From Selenomonas sp. (GTDB lineage: Bacteria > Bacillota > Negativicutes > Selenomonadales > Selenomonadaceae): a stretch of DNA of 21,455 nucleotides. The notes under the pieces were generated by a model, which was not told the DNA's origin, searched no databases, and saw nothing but the letters and a program-made list of their open reading frames with translations. Positions 1 through 7,437 of this stretch are shown here, piece by piece (position 1 is the stretch's first letter; every line of letters starts with the position of its first letter). Location of the stretch: NCBI GenBank assembly GCA_003518745.1, contig DOYB01000153.1, forward strand, positions 1-21,455, given 5' to 3'. The position numbers and the translations under genes are program-made.

Positions 1-593
1 TAGTACTCGCCCTGGGCGTTGTCGTTATTCACCTTCGAAAGCGCGTCAAACAATGCCTTTATCTCAAAGCAGTATATGCCGGAGTTTATTTCCCTGACCT
101 TGCGCTCCTCTTCAGTGGCATCCTTGTGCTCTACGATTTTTTCGACGCTTCCGTCCTTCATGCGGATAACACGCCCATAGCCCGTGGCATCCGGCAGAAT
201 AGCCGTGAGGACAGTGGCTTTGGCGCCTGCCTCCTTATGCGAATCATAGAGTTTTTTCAGCAGTTCACCGGTGAGCAGGGGCGTATCTCCACACAGCACC
301 ATAACGGTGCCGTCCTCCCCCGAAAGCAGTTCCTTGGCTTGCAGCACCGCATGGCCGGTTCCAAGCTGTTCGGACTGGGTGACGAATTCCGCCTGGGAAC
401 CGATGGTCTTCTCAACCACGTCCCCTCCGAAACCGACCACCACGATATTCCTCACAGCACCTGCCTGCTTCGCCGCGTCCAGCACATGCTGCAGCATAGC
501 CTTGCCTCCGACCCGATGCAAAACCTTAGGCAGCTTTGACTTCATGCGGGTTCCCTTCCCCGCGGCCAATACCACTGTTACAAATTCCGACAT
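1..593 (-). CDS. glmU: GlmU, bifunctional UDP-GlcNAc pyrophosphorylase/GlcN-1-P acetyltransferase (N-terminal part)
   Basis: This is the first 197 residues of GlmU, which makes UDP-N-acetylglucosamine for peptidoglycan; the gene runs off the left edge of the window. The N-terminus carries the nucleotidyltransferase signature VVLAAGKGTRMKS followed by KVLHRVGGKAML. The uridine-binding segment QLGTGHAV and the metal-site stretch LCGDTPLL follow, then GYGRVIR and NSGIYCF, all typical of the pyrophosphorylase domain. The hexapeptide-repeat acetyltransferase domain would lie outside the window. The ATG at 593-591 is one base after the TGA of the GntR gene. Its Shine-Dalgarno GAGGAA lies inside the last codons of that gene, so translation is probably coupled. 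Function is certain from sequence; completeness cannot be judged. Confidence 0.97.
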   Translation of the reverse strand, partial: MSEFVTVVLAAGKGTRMKSKLPKVLHRVGGKAMLQHVLDAAKQAGAVRNIVVVGFGGDVVEKTIGSQAEFVTQSEQLGTGHAVLQAKELLSGEDGTVMVLCGDTPLLTGELLKKLYDSHKEAGAKATVLTAILPDATGYGRVIRMKDGSVEKIVEHKDATEEERKVREINSGIYCFEIKALFDALSKVNNDNAQGEY

Positions 594-594
594 C

Positions 595-1341
595 TCACGT
601 TTCCTCCTGAACAGAGTGTTTTTCCCTCTTTAGCTTGAGCTTTTTGGCATCCTTATCTGCTTGCTTTTTCCTGGCAGCCATGGCCTTCATCAAGGTCTGC
701 TCCGAATGCTCCATATGACATTCGGCAGCCTTCCTCGCGGCCTTAACGTCCCCTTTGGCTATGGCCTCCACCATGTTCCTGTGCTCCTCCAGCGTAGCCT
801 CGAGACGTCCCGGAAAGGACATGGACAGTGTCCTGAACCGGGTCAATTGTTCCCGGAGATTGGAGATTATACCAACCAGTCTGGTATTGCGGCTTGCCTG
901 ATACAGAAGATCATGGAACCGGATATCCGTTTCGACAATTTTTTCCATATCATTGGCCTCTATATAACCTTTTATGGCAACCAGATGCCGCTGAAGCTGT
1001 TCCAGCTCCTCCTCCATGATACGGGTAGCCGCCAATCCGTTGGAAAGGGATTCCAAGGCTGTTCGTATCTCGAAGATTTCACTGACATCACGTATGGACA
1101 TGGTGGCAACATAGGTACCCCTTCGGGGCATCATTACCACATAGCCCTCCTGCTCAAGCTTGCGTATGGCCTCCCTGACAGGTGTCCTGCTCACCCCAAG
1201 CTCCTCTGCCAGCTGAATCTCCATCAACCGTTCCCCGGGACGCAGAATCCCCTTGCGAATTGCCTCTCGCAAAGATTCGCAGACCACCTCTCGAAGTGGT
1301 TGGTAACTATCCAGTCGAATGGGCGCCAACTTTCGGTCCAT
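595..1341 (-). CDS. GntR-family regulator, FadR/FCD subgroup
   Basis: A 248-residue DNA-binding regulator. Residues about 15-80 form the winged helix-turn-helix (LAEELGVSRTPVREAIRKLE, then the wing PRRGTYVA). Residues about 85-220 are the all-helical FCD ligand domain. The usual FCD metal ligands appear to be present: D139, H143, H187 and H209. The C-terminal 25 residues are lysine-rich and probably disordered. The ATG at 1341 has GAGGGA seven bases upstream. It lies between ispE and glmU, where Bacillus has purR and spoVG, and its stop is one base from the glmU start. Being in a cell-wall/isoprenoid precursor operon suggests, but does not prove, that its ligand is a small organic acid or sugar metabolite. 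The effector and operators are unknown. Confidence 0.9.
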   Translation of the reverse strand: MDRKLAPIRLDSYQPLREVVCESLREAIRKGILRPGERLMEIQLAEELGVSRTPVREAIRKLEQEGYVVMMPRRGTYVATMSIRDVSEIFEIRTALESLSNGLAATRIMEEELEQLQRHLVAIKGYIEANDMEKIVETDIRFHDLLYQASRNTRLVGIISNLREQLTRFRTLSMSFPGRLEATLEEHRNMVEAIAKGDVKAARKAAECHMEHSEQTLMKAMAARKKQADKDAKKLKLKREKHSVQEET

Positions 1342-1391
1342 AAACTTTCCCTCAATTCCCCGGAACTCAATATGTTATTCTGCCTGCCAAA

Positions 1392-2267
1392 TCACATGGA
1401 GCTCTCACCTGTAGAAGTAACGATTACCTCTGCGTCCGTTTCCTTCTCCATGATCTTTGCCAGCGCAACGGCCTCCTCTTCCTTTTCCACCAATGCGAAA
1501 ACCGTGGGTCCGCTGCCGGACATCATGGCCGCCAAGGCACCATGTTCACGCATGAGCTGTTTGTATTTCGAAATTTCTCCATACCTCTCTATAGTAACAC
1601 TTTCCAACACATTGCACAATAATTTCGACACGGCTTTCCAATTTCCCTGCACAATTTCTTTTTGTATTTCATCATTCTTGGGGTGCACCTGAGAACCCTT
1701 CTCATCATAAGTCCTGTAGGCCCACGCGGTAGAGACAGCCACGTGGGGCTTAGACAAAACAACCGGAATTTCCGGCATGGCAGGAAGCCGTGTCAAATGC
1801 TCTCCGCGTCCTGAGGCAAACATAGTCCCCCCCTGTATGCAGAAGGGAATATCCGACCCCAGCCTGGCACCGAAGTCGCACAGTGCCTCAGTGTTCAGCT
1901 CCAGGCCGTAAAGCTCATTCATTCCCATGAGAACCGCCGCAGCGTCCGCGCTGCCGCCCGCAAGTCCGGCAGCAATGGGAATCCGTTTTGTCAGGTGCAT
2001 GGACACACCTCCCAGCCCGAATTCATCCCGCAGGAGTGAAGCCGCCCTCCATGCCAGATTTGTGCTGTCAGCTGTCAGTACATCGCCGCCGTATACTCCT
2101 TCAGCATCGATTTCAAGTGAAATCCCCTGCTTTGACTTTTCCATGACAACAGTATCGTGAAGTGCCAGGGACTGCATCACCATAGCCACCTCATGAAAGC
2201 CGTCAGGTCTCTTTCCCAGTATATCCAGAGTCAAATTTATCTTTGCATGACCATGCGCCGTTACCAC
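1392..2267 (-). CDS. ispE: IspE, 4-diphosphocytidyl-2-C-methyl-D-erythritol kinase
   Basis: ATP-dependent kinase of the MEP (non-mevalonate) isoprenoid pathway, 291 residues, normal length. It is a GHMP kinase. The N-terminal AKINLTLDILGKRPDGFHE contains the catalytic lysine K9. The glycine-rich ATP loop is PIAAGLAGGSADAAAVL at about 97-113. The catalytic aspartate is D139 in GSDIPF, and the C-terminal GHMP motif is MSGSGPTVFAL. The start is GTG at 2267-2265, chosen because GGGAG lies eight bases upstream inside the end of holA. The in-frame TGA directly before the GTG excludes a longer product. The gene follows holA by only four bases, so the two are probably co-transcribed. The presence of ispE implies use of the MEP pathway in this organism. 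Confidence 0.97.
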   Translation of the reverse strand: MVTAHGHAKINLTLDILGKRPDGFHEVAMVMQSLALHDTVVMEKSKQGISLEIDAEGVYGGDVLTADSTNLAWRAASLLRDEFGLGGVSMHLTKRIPIAAGLAGGSADAAAVLMGMNELYGLELNTEALCDFGARLGSDIPFCIQGGTMFASGRGEHLTRLPAMPEIPVVLSKPHVAVSTAWAYRTYDEKGSQVHPKNDEIQKEIVQGNWKAVSKLLCNVLESVTIERYGEISKYKQLMREHGALAAMMSGSGPTVFALVEKEEEAVALAKIMEKETDAEVIVTSTGESSM

Positions 2268-2271
2268 TCAA

Positions 2272-3309
2272 TCATCTCCCGCAAAGTAAAATCACCGCGT
2301 GTTCCAGTCTTTCGTTTCCGGCCTGCCCCGTTTTCATCATGTAATCCGCATCCGCCATTTCCAGAAAAACCTTTTCCAGAACCTCATCGCTGAAATTACG
2401 GGCAGCCCTTCCCAATTTTTCCGCGATAAACGGATTAAGCTCAAGGAATTTCCCCAGATCCTTGACATTGCAGCCTTTGGCCATAAGGAGCCTTGCCTGC
2501 CAAAGCTGCCGCACATGACGTACTAAAAGGCTCATTATGAGGGGCGCGTATGTACCGCTTTCCAAAAGCTGCTTCAATAGAAGCAGTGCCTTCCGACCGT
2601 TCCTTTCGCTTACGGCATCCATCAGCGCAAACAGCGATACCTCGGGAAGCCCGGAAAAGACCTCCTTCAAAGCCTGCCTCGATATCACGGGGTCCTGTGA
2701 GTACAGAAGAAGCTTATCAAGCTCCCTGTCCAGATATCCCAAAGATATCTGCTGCATCATACCCACAATGCCTGTAAAATAGGCAGCCGCCTCCCTGTCC
2801 ATCCTCCTGTTCATGGACTGCAGCTTTCCCTGAAGCCATTCATTTATGTTCCATGCCCTTACCGGTTCTGCCTCAAGCACGGCTCCGCTTTTTTCAACTG
2901 CCTTGTATATTTTTCGCCGTTTGTCCGCTTTTTCCTTCGTCACAAATATAATATAGCCGGTTTCCGGCATATCAAGCAGAAGTGATATGAACCTGTCCAG
3001 CTTCTTATTTCCCTTGTCCGCACTATCCGAACCCCCTGTTTTTCTATCCCTGAAAAGATTCGTATGCTCAACCAGCACAACGCTTCGCTCCGCAAAAAGA
3101 GGAACTGTCCCCAGCATCCCCTCCAGCTCTTCCAGATCCACATCACCCTTCAGCGGAATCAGTGAGTCAGCCCTGTTTCCCTCAGGAAGAAGCGCAGCTA
3201 TTATGCGTTCCTTAGCCAGATCTATGTAATATGGTTCCTCCCCGCTAAGGAGATAAACATGCTTTAGTGGTTCTTTCCGCAATGCCCCCATAAATTCATT
3301 GAATTTCAC
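2272..3309 (-). CDS. holA: HolA, DNA polymerase III delta subunit
   Basis: A 345-residue clamp-loader subunit that opens the beta sliding clamp at replication forks. The N-terminal HVYLLSGEEPYYIDLAKERI is the diagnostic HolA opening. It is followed by the clamp-contact region (TVPLFAERSVVLVEH) and the helical DNA pol III delta C-terminal domain (SLFALMDAVSERN, LLVRHVRQLWQARLL). Length is normal. The start is GTG at 3309-3307, supported by AAGGAG eight bases upstream; no ATG in this frame lies nearer to a ribosome binding site. A strong terminator hairpin ends only about 17 bases upstream of the start. This is odd for an essential gene and implies either readthrough or a promoter overlapping the hairpin. 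ispE starts four bases after the holA stop codon. Confidence 0.95.
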   Translation of the reverse strand: MKFNEFMGALRKEPLKHVYLLSGEEPYYIDLAKERIIAALLPEGNRADSLIPLKGDVDLEELEGMLGTVPLFAERSVVLVEHTNLFRDRKTGGSDSADKGNKKLDRFISLLLDMPETGYIIFVTKEKADKRRKIYKAVEKSGAVLEAEPVRAWNINEWLQGKLQSMNRRMDREAAAYFTGIVGMMQQISLGYLDRELDKLLLYSQDPVISRQALKEVFSGLPEVSLFALMDAVSERNGRKALLLLKQLLESGTYAPLIMSLLVRHVRQLWQARLLMAKGCNVKDLGKFLELNPFIAEKLGRAARNFSDEVLEKVFLEMADADYMMKTGQAGNERLEHAVILLCGR

Positions 3310-3326
3310 AAATCCAGCTCCTTCCG

Positions 3327-3390
3327 AAAAAAAGCCCCCATCCGCGTTTAGAACCTGTTTTCAAAAACAGATCCCGACACGAACAGGGGC
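3327..3390 (-). terminator. Intrinsic terminator between the HPr-like gene and holA
   Basis: Read on the minus strand, GCCCCTGTTCGTG (3390-3378) pairs with CGCGGATGGGGGC (3346-3334) over 13 continuous pairs, four or five of them wobble. An inner stem, ATCTGTTT with AAACAGGT, sits in the loop. A run of seven T follows at 3333-3327. The plus strand has no T run after the stem. It therefore terminates minus-strand transcripts from the HPr-like gene, and lies just ahead of the holA ribosome binding site. Confidence 0.8.
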
Positions 3391-3420
3391 CAAGCAGGGT
3401 AATGTGATGGAATCTCTCTA

Positions 3421-3798
3421 TTACTTCCCATCTGCTTCACCATTCAAAACCTTCCGAATCTCATGAAACGCCTCTTCCCGATTTTTACCCTCTATCGTGA
3501 GCAGCACAGACTGCCCAGCAGCAAGTCCCATATGCACAATGGAAAAGATGCTCTTGGAGGAACCGCTGAGTTTTCCGGCAGCCAGCCGTACATCACAGCC
3601 CGTATCCTTAGCTATCTCAACCAGCCTCGCGCTCTCCCTGAAACCAATCACTATGCCGGTAACAAGCAGAAATGAAACTACACCATGCTCACATGCTTCA
3701 GAGCGTTTCCTGACTCGGCTTATCACACGGGACTCAAATATATTGGAATCAATGCCGTCATAACCTATATCTTTAGTACAAATATTTCCCACAACCAT
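3421..3798 (-). CDS. HPr-like protein without the phosphorylatable histidine
   Basis: A 125-residue protein whose residues about 41-119 follow the HPr fold. Segments matching the family include AKDTGCDVRLAAGK, then SSKSIFSIVHMGLAAGQSV, LLTIEGKNREEA and EIRKVL. The site of His15 (usually GLHARPA) reads IGFRESA with no histidine, so it cannot act as a normal PTS phosphocarrier. The regulatory serine of the KSI motif (Ser46 in HPr) is kept as Ser83. This is the pattern of Crh in Bacillus, which works only in catabolite control. About 40 residues precede the domain and match nothing I know. The ATG at 3798 is supported by AGGGAAG seven bases upstream, so the extension is probably real. Its transcript ends at the hairpin before holA. 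The function is inferred. Confidence 0.75.
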   Translation of the reverse strand: MVVGNICTKDIGYDGIDSNIFESRVISRVRKRSEACEHGVVSFLLVTGIVIGFRESARLVEIAKDTGCDVRLAAGKLSGSSKSIFSIVHMGLAAGQSVLLTIEGKNREEAFHEIRKVLNGEADGK

Positions 3799-3867
3799 AT
3801 GAATACTTCCCTTCCGCGGTAAACCAGATCGGAATGCCTCCTTCTCATAATTCCCTGCTCACAACGG

Positions 3868-3896
3868 AGTATAGCATATAACCACCCCTATGGGAA
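3868..3896 (-). promoter_or_regulatory. Sigma-A promoter for the HPr-like gene
   Basis: On the minus strand a -35 TTCCCA (3896-3891) and a -10 TATACT (3873-3868) are 17 bases apart. TGC directly before the -10 gives an extended -10 element. The predicted transcript start is near 3860, about 60 bases before the ATG at 3798. Confidence 0.65.
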
Positions 3897-4067
3897 TAGT
3901 CAATTAGTATTGTTTTTAGACGTTTTTTCCTCTCATTTCAAGGATATTCCATATTCATGTCAGTGAATCCGCATTTCGTGACATACTATCCAAACATTGC
4001 AGGATTTTTCTAAAATCTATCGAATTCCTAATACTAGAGAATGACGATTAGAACTGGAGGAAAAAAT

Positions 4068-4310
4068 ATGTTTCATGAGACAGCCAGGAAAAAAATCGAA
4101 TACGATAATCCACGCGTAGAAAAAATGCGCAGCCCCCAGGAGGTATTGGCAAGATACAATCTCAGCCTCCGGGACTACAAGGCTCTCAATGAAAGCAAGG
4201 TGGACAATCGTGAGCAGCGGCTGATGATCTACACTGAAATCAAACTTCTTGGCTGGATGCTTGGCAAGCCGGAGAAGAATGTTCTGAAGGATCTCAACGC
4301 CTGCAAATAA
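4068..4310 (+). CDS. Small conserved-looking protein of unknown function (80 aa)
   Basis: An 80-residue, charged, soluble protein. I do not recognise the family. The ATG at 4068 has GGAGG seven bases upstream, which is a better start than the ATG at 4041. The sequence is predicted to be mostly helical (ARKKIEYDNPRVEKM, SPQEVLARYNLSLRDY). It has a hydrophobic helix TEIKLLGWMLG near the C-terminus, but this is too short for a membrane segment. There are no cysteine or histidine clusters. It lies 63 bases upstream of gltX with no clear terminator between them, so the two may share a transcript. The 269 bases before it, back to the divergent HPr-like gene, hold that gene's promoter; I found no convincing plus-strand promoter there. 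Confidence 0.7.
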   Translation: MFHETARKKIEYDNPRVEKMRSPQEVLARYNLSLRDYKALNESKVDNREQRLMIYTEIKLLGWMLGKPEKNVLKDLNACK

Positions 4311-4373
4311 ATTCATCCGCGCCCATGAGGGCATGATTCACTAAGTTTTTATAGTATTTAGGAGGATATAAAA

Positions 4374-5837
4374 TTGGATTCAAAAGTTCGTACCCGTTTC
4401 GCCCCCAGCCCCACAGGCTATATGCACATAGGAAATCTCAGGACAGCCCTCTACGCCTATCTCTTTGCAAAGGCAAGCAAGGGGGACTTCATACTGCGCA
4501 TTGAAGATACAGACCGCGCGCGCTATGTGGCAGATGCGGTGGATTTCATCAAGAATACCCTCAATGCCGCGAAAATCATTCCCGACGAGGGACCTAATAT
4601 CGGCGGAAGCTACGGCCCCTACGTCCAAAGCGAGCGCATGGACATATATAAGAAATACGCGGAGGAGCTTGTAGAGAAGGGCTATGCCTACAGATGCTTC
4701 TGTCAGGCTGATGAGGGCCATACCGGCGGAGGCTTCGGCGGCTATGACCGCACCTGCCGGAACCTTTCTCCAGAAGAGATACAGAGGAACCTTGATGAGG
4801 GCAAGCCATATGTAATCCGCCAGAAGATGCCATTAACCGGTGAGACTTCATACAATGATGTCCTTCACGGAAACGTAACCATCCCCAACTCAGAGCTGGA
4901 GGATCAGGTGCTTCTGAAGCGTGATGGCATGCCCACCTACAACTTTGCCAACGTCATAGACGATCATCTGATGAAGGTGACACATATTATCCGTGGCACG
5001 GAATTCATCACCTCTACCCCAAAGCATGTATTGCTGTATCAGGCCTTCGGCTGGGAGCTGCCTGTCTTCATTCACCTTGCTCCCGTCATGGGACAAAACG
5101 AGGACGGCTCCACCTCCAAGCTTTCAAAACGCCACGGCGCCACCAGCTTCGACGATTTGACGAAAATGGGATACCTGCCCGAGGCCATCACGAATTACGT
5201 CGCGCTTCTGGGCTGGAACCCCAAAAATACGAATCAGGAAATCTTCACCATGGAAGAGCTCATGGAGCGCTTTTCACTGGAAGGACTCAGCAAATCCCCC
5301 GCTGTATTCGACTACAATAAGCTGAACTGGATGAACGGCGAATACTTCAAGCAGATGGATGACGAGAAGTTTGCCGCCATCGCTAAACCCTTTGCCGGTG
5401 AACTCGACGAAAACCTTTCTGCCAAGTGGAGCTATCTGGCAACCCTCCTAAAGCCCCGTATTTCCAGGCTTAACGAGATTCCGGATAACATCCGTTTCCT
5501 GATGGAAATGCCTGCCTTTGACGCAAGCCTCTACAACAATAAGCGGAACAAGGTCACGCCGGAAAAAGCCCTTGAGATTCTCCCATCTGCCATAGAAATG
5601 CTTGAGTCAATGGAGGAATCCGATTGGAACATTGACGGCCTTAACGAAAGGATTCACGCATATGTGGAAGCCAGCGGACAAAAGACCGGTCTTATCATGT
5701 GGCCCATGCGCATCTCTGTTTCCGGCCAGACAGTTACCCCCGGCGGTGTCACCGAAATCCTATATTTGCTTGGAAAGAAAACGTCTCTGGAGAGAATGAA
5801 GGAAAGCCTGTCGCACCTGAAAGGAGGAGCCCTATGA
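4374..5837 (+). CDS. gltX: GltX, glutamyl-tRNA synthetase
   Basis: Class I aminoacyl-tRNA synthetase, 487 residues, that charges tRNA-Glu. In many Firmicutes lacking GlnRS it also charges tRNA-Gln for amidation. The HIGH-type motif is HIGN at 18-21 within RFAPSPTGYMHIGNL, and the KMSKS-type loop is KLSKR at 249-253. A zinc-knuckle segment has C108, C110 and C128 (YRCFCQ and RTCRN). The anticodon-binding helical domain fills the C-terminal third. The start is TTG at 4374, fixed by AGGAGG eight bases upstream; the next in-frame ATG would delete the HIGH motif. Its TGA overlaps the ATG of the flavoprotein gene (ATGA), so the next gene is probably translated by coupling. Discriminating or non-discriminating specificity cannot be told here. 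Confidence 0.97.
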   Translation: MDSKVRTRFAPSPTGYMHIGNLRTALYAYLFAKASKGDFILRIEDTDRARYVADAVDFIKNTLNAAKIIPDEGPNIGGSYGPYVQSERMDIYKKYAEELVEKGYAYRCFCQADEGHTGGGFGGYDRTCRNLSPEEIQRNLDEGKPYVIRQKMPLTGETSYNDVLHGNVTIPNSELEDQVLLKRDGMPTYNFANVIDDHLMKVTHIIRGTEFITSTPKHVLLYQAFGWELPVFIHLAPVMGQNEDGSTSKLSKRHGATSFDDLTKMGYLPEAITNYVALLGWNPKNTNQEIFTMEELMERFSLEGLSKSPAVFDYNKLNWMNGEYFKQMDDEKFAAIAKPFAGELDENLSAKWSYLATLLKPRISRLNEIPDNIRFLMEMPAFDASLYNNKRNKVTPEKALEILPSAIEMLESMEESDWNIDGLNERIHAYVEASGQKTGLIMWPMRISVSGQTVTPGGVTEILYLLGKKTSLERMKESLSHLKGGAL

Positions 5838-6460
5838 ACCCCAAAGCTATGTTCAATCTATCCTATGGATTGTTCGTCCTTACAGCCAGCAAGGACGGAA
5901 AGGACAACGGCTGCATCATCAACACCGTAACCCAGGTAACTTCGGACCCGAACCAAGTCACCATCGCGGTCAACAAAGCGAATTACACCCATGATATCAT
6001 CGCCGAAACGAATAAATTCACCGTTTCTATTATCAGTGAGGCGGCAAATTTCGAGCTGTTCAAGCGCTTCGGTTTCCAGTCGGGACGCACAGCGGACAAG
6101 TTCGCGGGATTCTCCGCCGTCAAGCGCATGACCAATGACACTTTGGCCGTCACGGAAGGCACCAATGCCTATATCTCCGGCTGGGTCACAAAAAAGATTG
6201 ACGTGGGAACACACTCTATCTTCCTCGCGAGTGTCGTAGATATGGACACCCTCAGCAATGTCCCATCTGCCACCTACGCCTATTACCACAGCAATATCAA
6301 GCCGAAACCCCAGCCCACTGCTCCAAGAGCTGACGGAAAGACCGTCTGGCGCTGCAAGATATGTGGGTATGAGTATGTGGGAGATGAACTTCCCGCCGAC
6401 TTCATCTGCCCCCTGTGCAAGCATCCCGCCTCCGACTTTGAAAAGGTAGTCGTGGTTTGA
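5834..6460 (+). CDS. Flavin reductase-like/rubredoxin fusion (high-molecular-weight rubredoxin type)
   Basis: A 208-residue cytoplasmic redox protein. Residues 1-155 form a flavin reductase-like split-barrel domain binding FMN (GLFVLTASKDGKDNGCIINT near the N-terminus). After a proline-rich linker, residues 170-204 are a rubredoxin domain with the iron ligands C174, C177, C192 and C195 in CKICGYEY and CPLCKHP. This is the layout of Moorella Hrb, which passes electrons from NADH:rubredoxin oxidoreductase to flavodiiron proteins for oxygen or NO removal. That role here is an inference by family. The ATG at 5834 overlaps the gltX stop by ATGA and has AAAGGAGGAG upstream. A redox gene coupled to a tRNA synthetase has no obvious metabolic reason. 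A bidirectional terminator follows. Confidence 0.92.
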   Translation: MNPKAMFNLSYGLFVLTASKDGKDNGCIINTVTQVTSDPNQVTIAVNKANYTHDIIAETNKFTVSIISEAANFELFKRFGFQSGRTADKFAGFSAVKRMTNDTLAVTEGTNAYISGWVTKKIDVGTHSIFLASVVDMDTLSNVPSATYAYYHSNIKPKPQPTAPRADGKTVWRCKICGYEYVGDELPADFICPLCKHPASDFEKVVVV

Positions 6461-6483
6461 CGATTCAACCACGATAAAGCTAA

Positions 6484-6552
6484 AAGGAGCTGTAAAGATG
6501 TGTACTCTTGACGAGCCACCTCTTCACAGCTCCTTAAACTTTCTTATTTTTT
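6484..6552. terminator. Bidirectional terminator between convergent genes
   Basis: The arms AAGGAGCTGTAAAGA (6484-6498) and TCTTCACAGCTCCTT (6521-6535) form a 15-bp stem with one mismatch and a 22-base loop. On the plus strand the tail is T-rich (TTTCTTATTTTTT), and it overlaps the end of the von Willebrand gene. On the minus strand the tail reads TTAGCTTT. It probably serves both the rubredoxin-fusion gene and the von Willebrand A gene. Confidence 0.75.
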
Positions 6553-7335
6553 CCAGTCACCGCTGACGTTGCCGGTTTCCCGCATTTCGGTGGCTGCGGC
6601 ATCCATACGGGCAAAGGAATCCGCTATCCCCGATGAATTGTGCTTGTAATTCATCGCGTGGGCAGCCTTTATTCCTATGGCTCCGGCCTCTGCCACAGAG
6701 TCGATATTGGCTCCCATGAAGATATAGTTCCAGCCATAGGCCTCCGTGGTCTTGTCAATAAGGGCCTTCACTGTTTCCTTATCGTATTCCTTGCTGTCAT
6801 TCTCCTTGCCATCTGTCATGATGAGAATGAGCACACGCCGCTTTTCAGGACAAATGTTTTCCTTCTCCATCCTGCCAAGGGTATCGGTAATAGTCCTGCC
6901 CACCGCGTCCAGAAGAGCCGTCATGCCCCTGGCATAGTACTCCTTGGAGGTCATTTCAGGCGCCTCTAAAATATTGACGGAATCTACAATCCGCTCATAC
7001 CGGTCATCGAAGAGCACCGTAGTCACCTCTGCCCCTCCCGGCTCATTTTTCTGCTTCTCAAGAAATGAGTTGTAGCCCCCGATGGTATCATCTGCCAGAG
7101 CCCTCATGGAGCCTGAACGATCCAAAATACAGATAATCTGAACAGGCTCAGCAGTGGTCAGCTGACATTCCTCGCTATGCTCATGTGTCGGAATCACCAC
7201 TTTCTTCTCCTGTTGAACAGCCCCCGCCCCATCAAGAGTCCTCGCATCCGCCACCGAATTAAACGCCTCCGGCATCCACATTCCGACAACAGCAACCAGG
7301 GCAGCCAATGACATGACAAACCATCTCAACACCAC
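6544..7335 (-). CDS. Membrane-anchored von Willebrand factor A domain protein
   Basis: About 263 residues. One hydrophobic N-terminal helix (FVMSLAALVAVVGMWM) acts as signal anchor or signal peptide. A polar linker of about 35 residues follows, then a VWA domain to the end. The MIDAS metal site looks complete: DRSGS (D72, S74, S76), T139 in GMTALLDA, and D175 in TDGKEN. It should therefore bind a divalent cation and a protein partner outside the membrane. There is no LPXTG, second transmembrane helix or MoxR/BatA-type partner gene nearby. The GTG at 7335 is chosen because AGGGAG lies six bases upstream. An ATG at 7353 would add six residues but has GAGG only two bases before it. The stop lies inside the T-rich tail of the shared terminator. 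Ligand unknown. Confidence 0.85.
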   Translation of the reverse strand: MVLRWFVMSLAALVAVVGMWMPEAFNSVADARTLDGAGAVQQEKKVVIPTHEHSEECQLTTAEPVQIICILDRSGSMRALADDTIGGYNSFLEKQKNEPGGAEVTTVLFDDRYERIVDSVNILEAPEMTSKEYYARGMTALLDAVGRTITDTLGRMEKENICPEKRRVLILIMTDGKENDSKEYDKETVKALIDKTTEAYGWNYIFMGANIDSVAEAGAIGIKAAHAMNYKHNSSGIADSFARMDAAATEMRETGNVSGDWKK

Positions 7336-7437
7336 AATCAACTCCCTTTCCATAACCTCAAGATTTCATGAACAGCATCCTCAAAAAAGTAATCTCTTTC
7401 AGGAATGACAACAATAATAACCAAGGAGGGTACAATA

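Noticed and set aside
661..1692. A long plus-strand frame opposite the GntR gene and ispE
   Set aside because: It crosses two recognisable genes and lacks a start signal and family similarity.
3421..3798. Functional HPr phosphocarrier of the PTS
   Set aside because: No histidine is present at or near the active position in any reasonable alignment.
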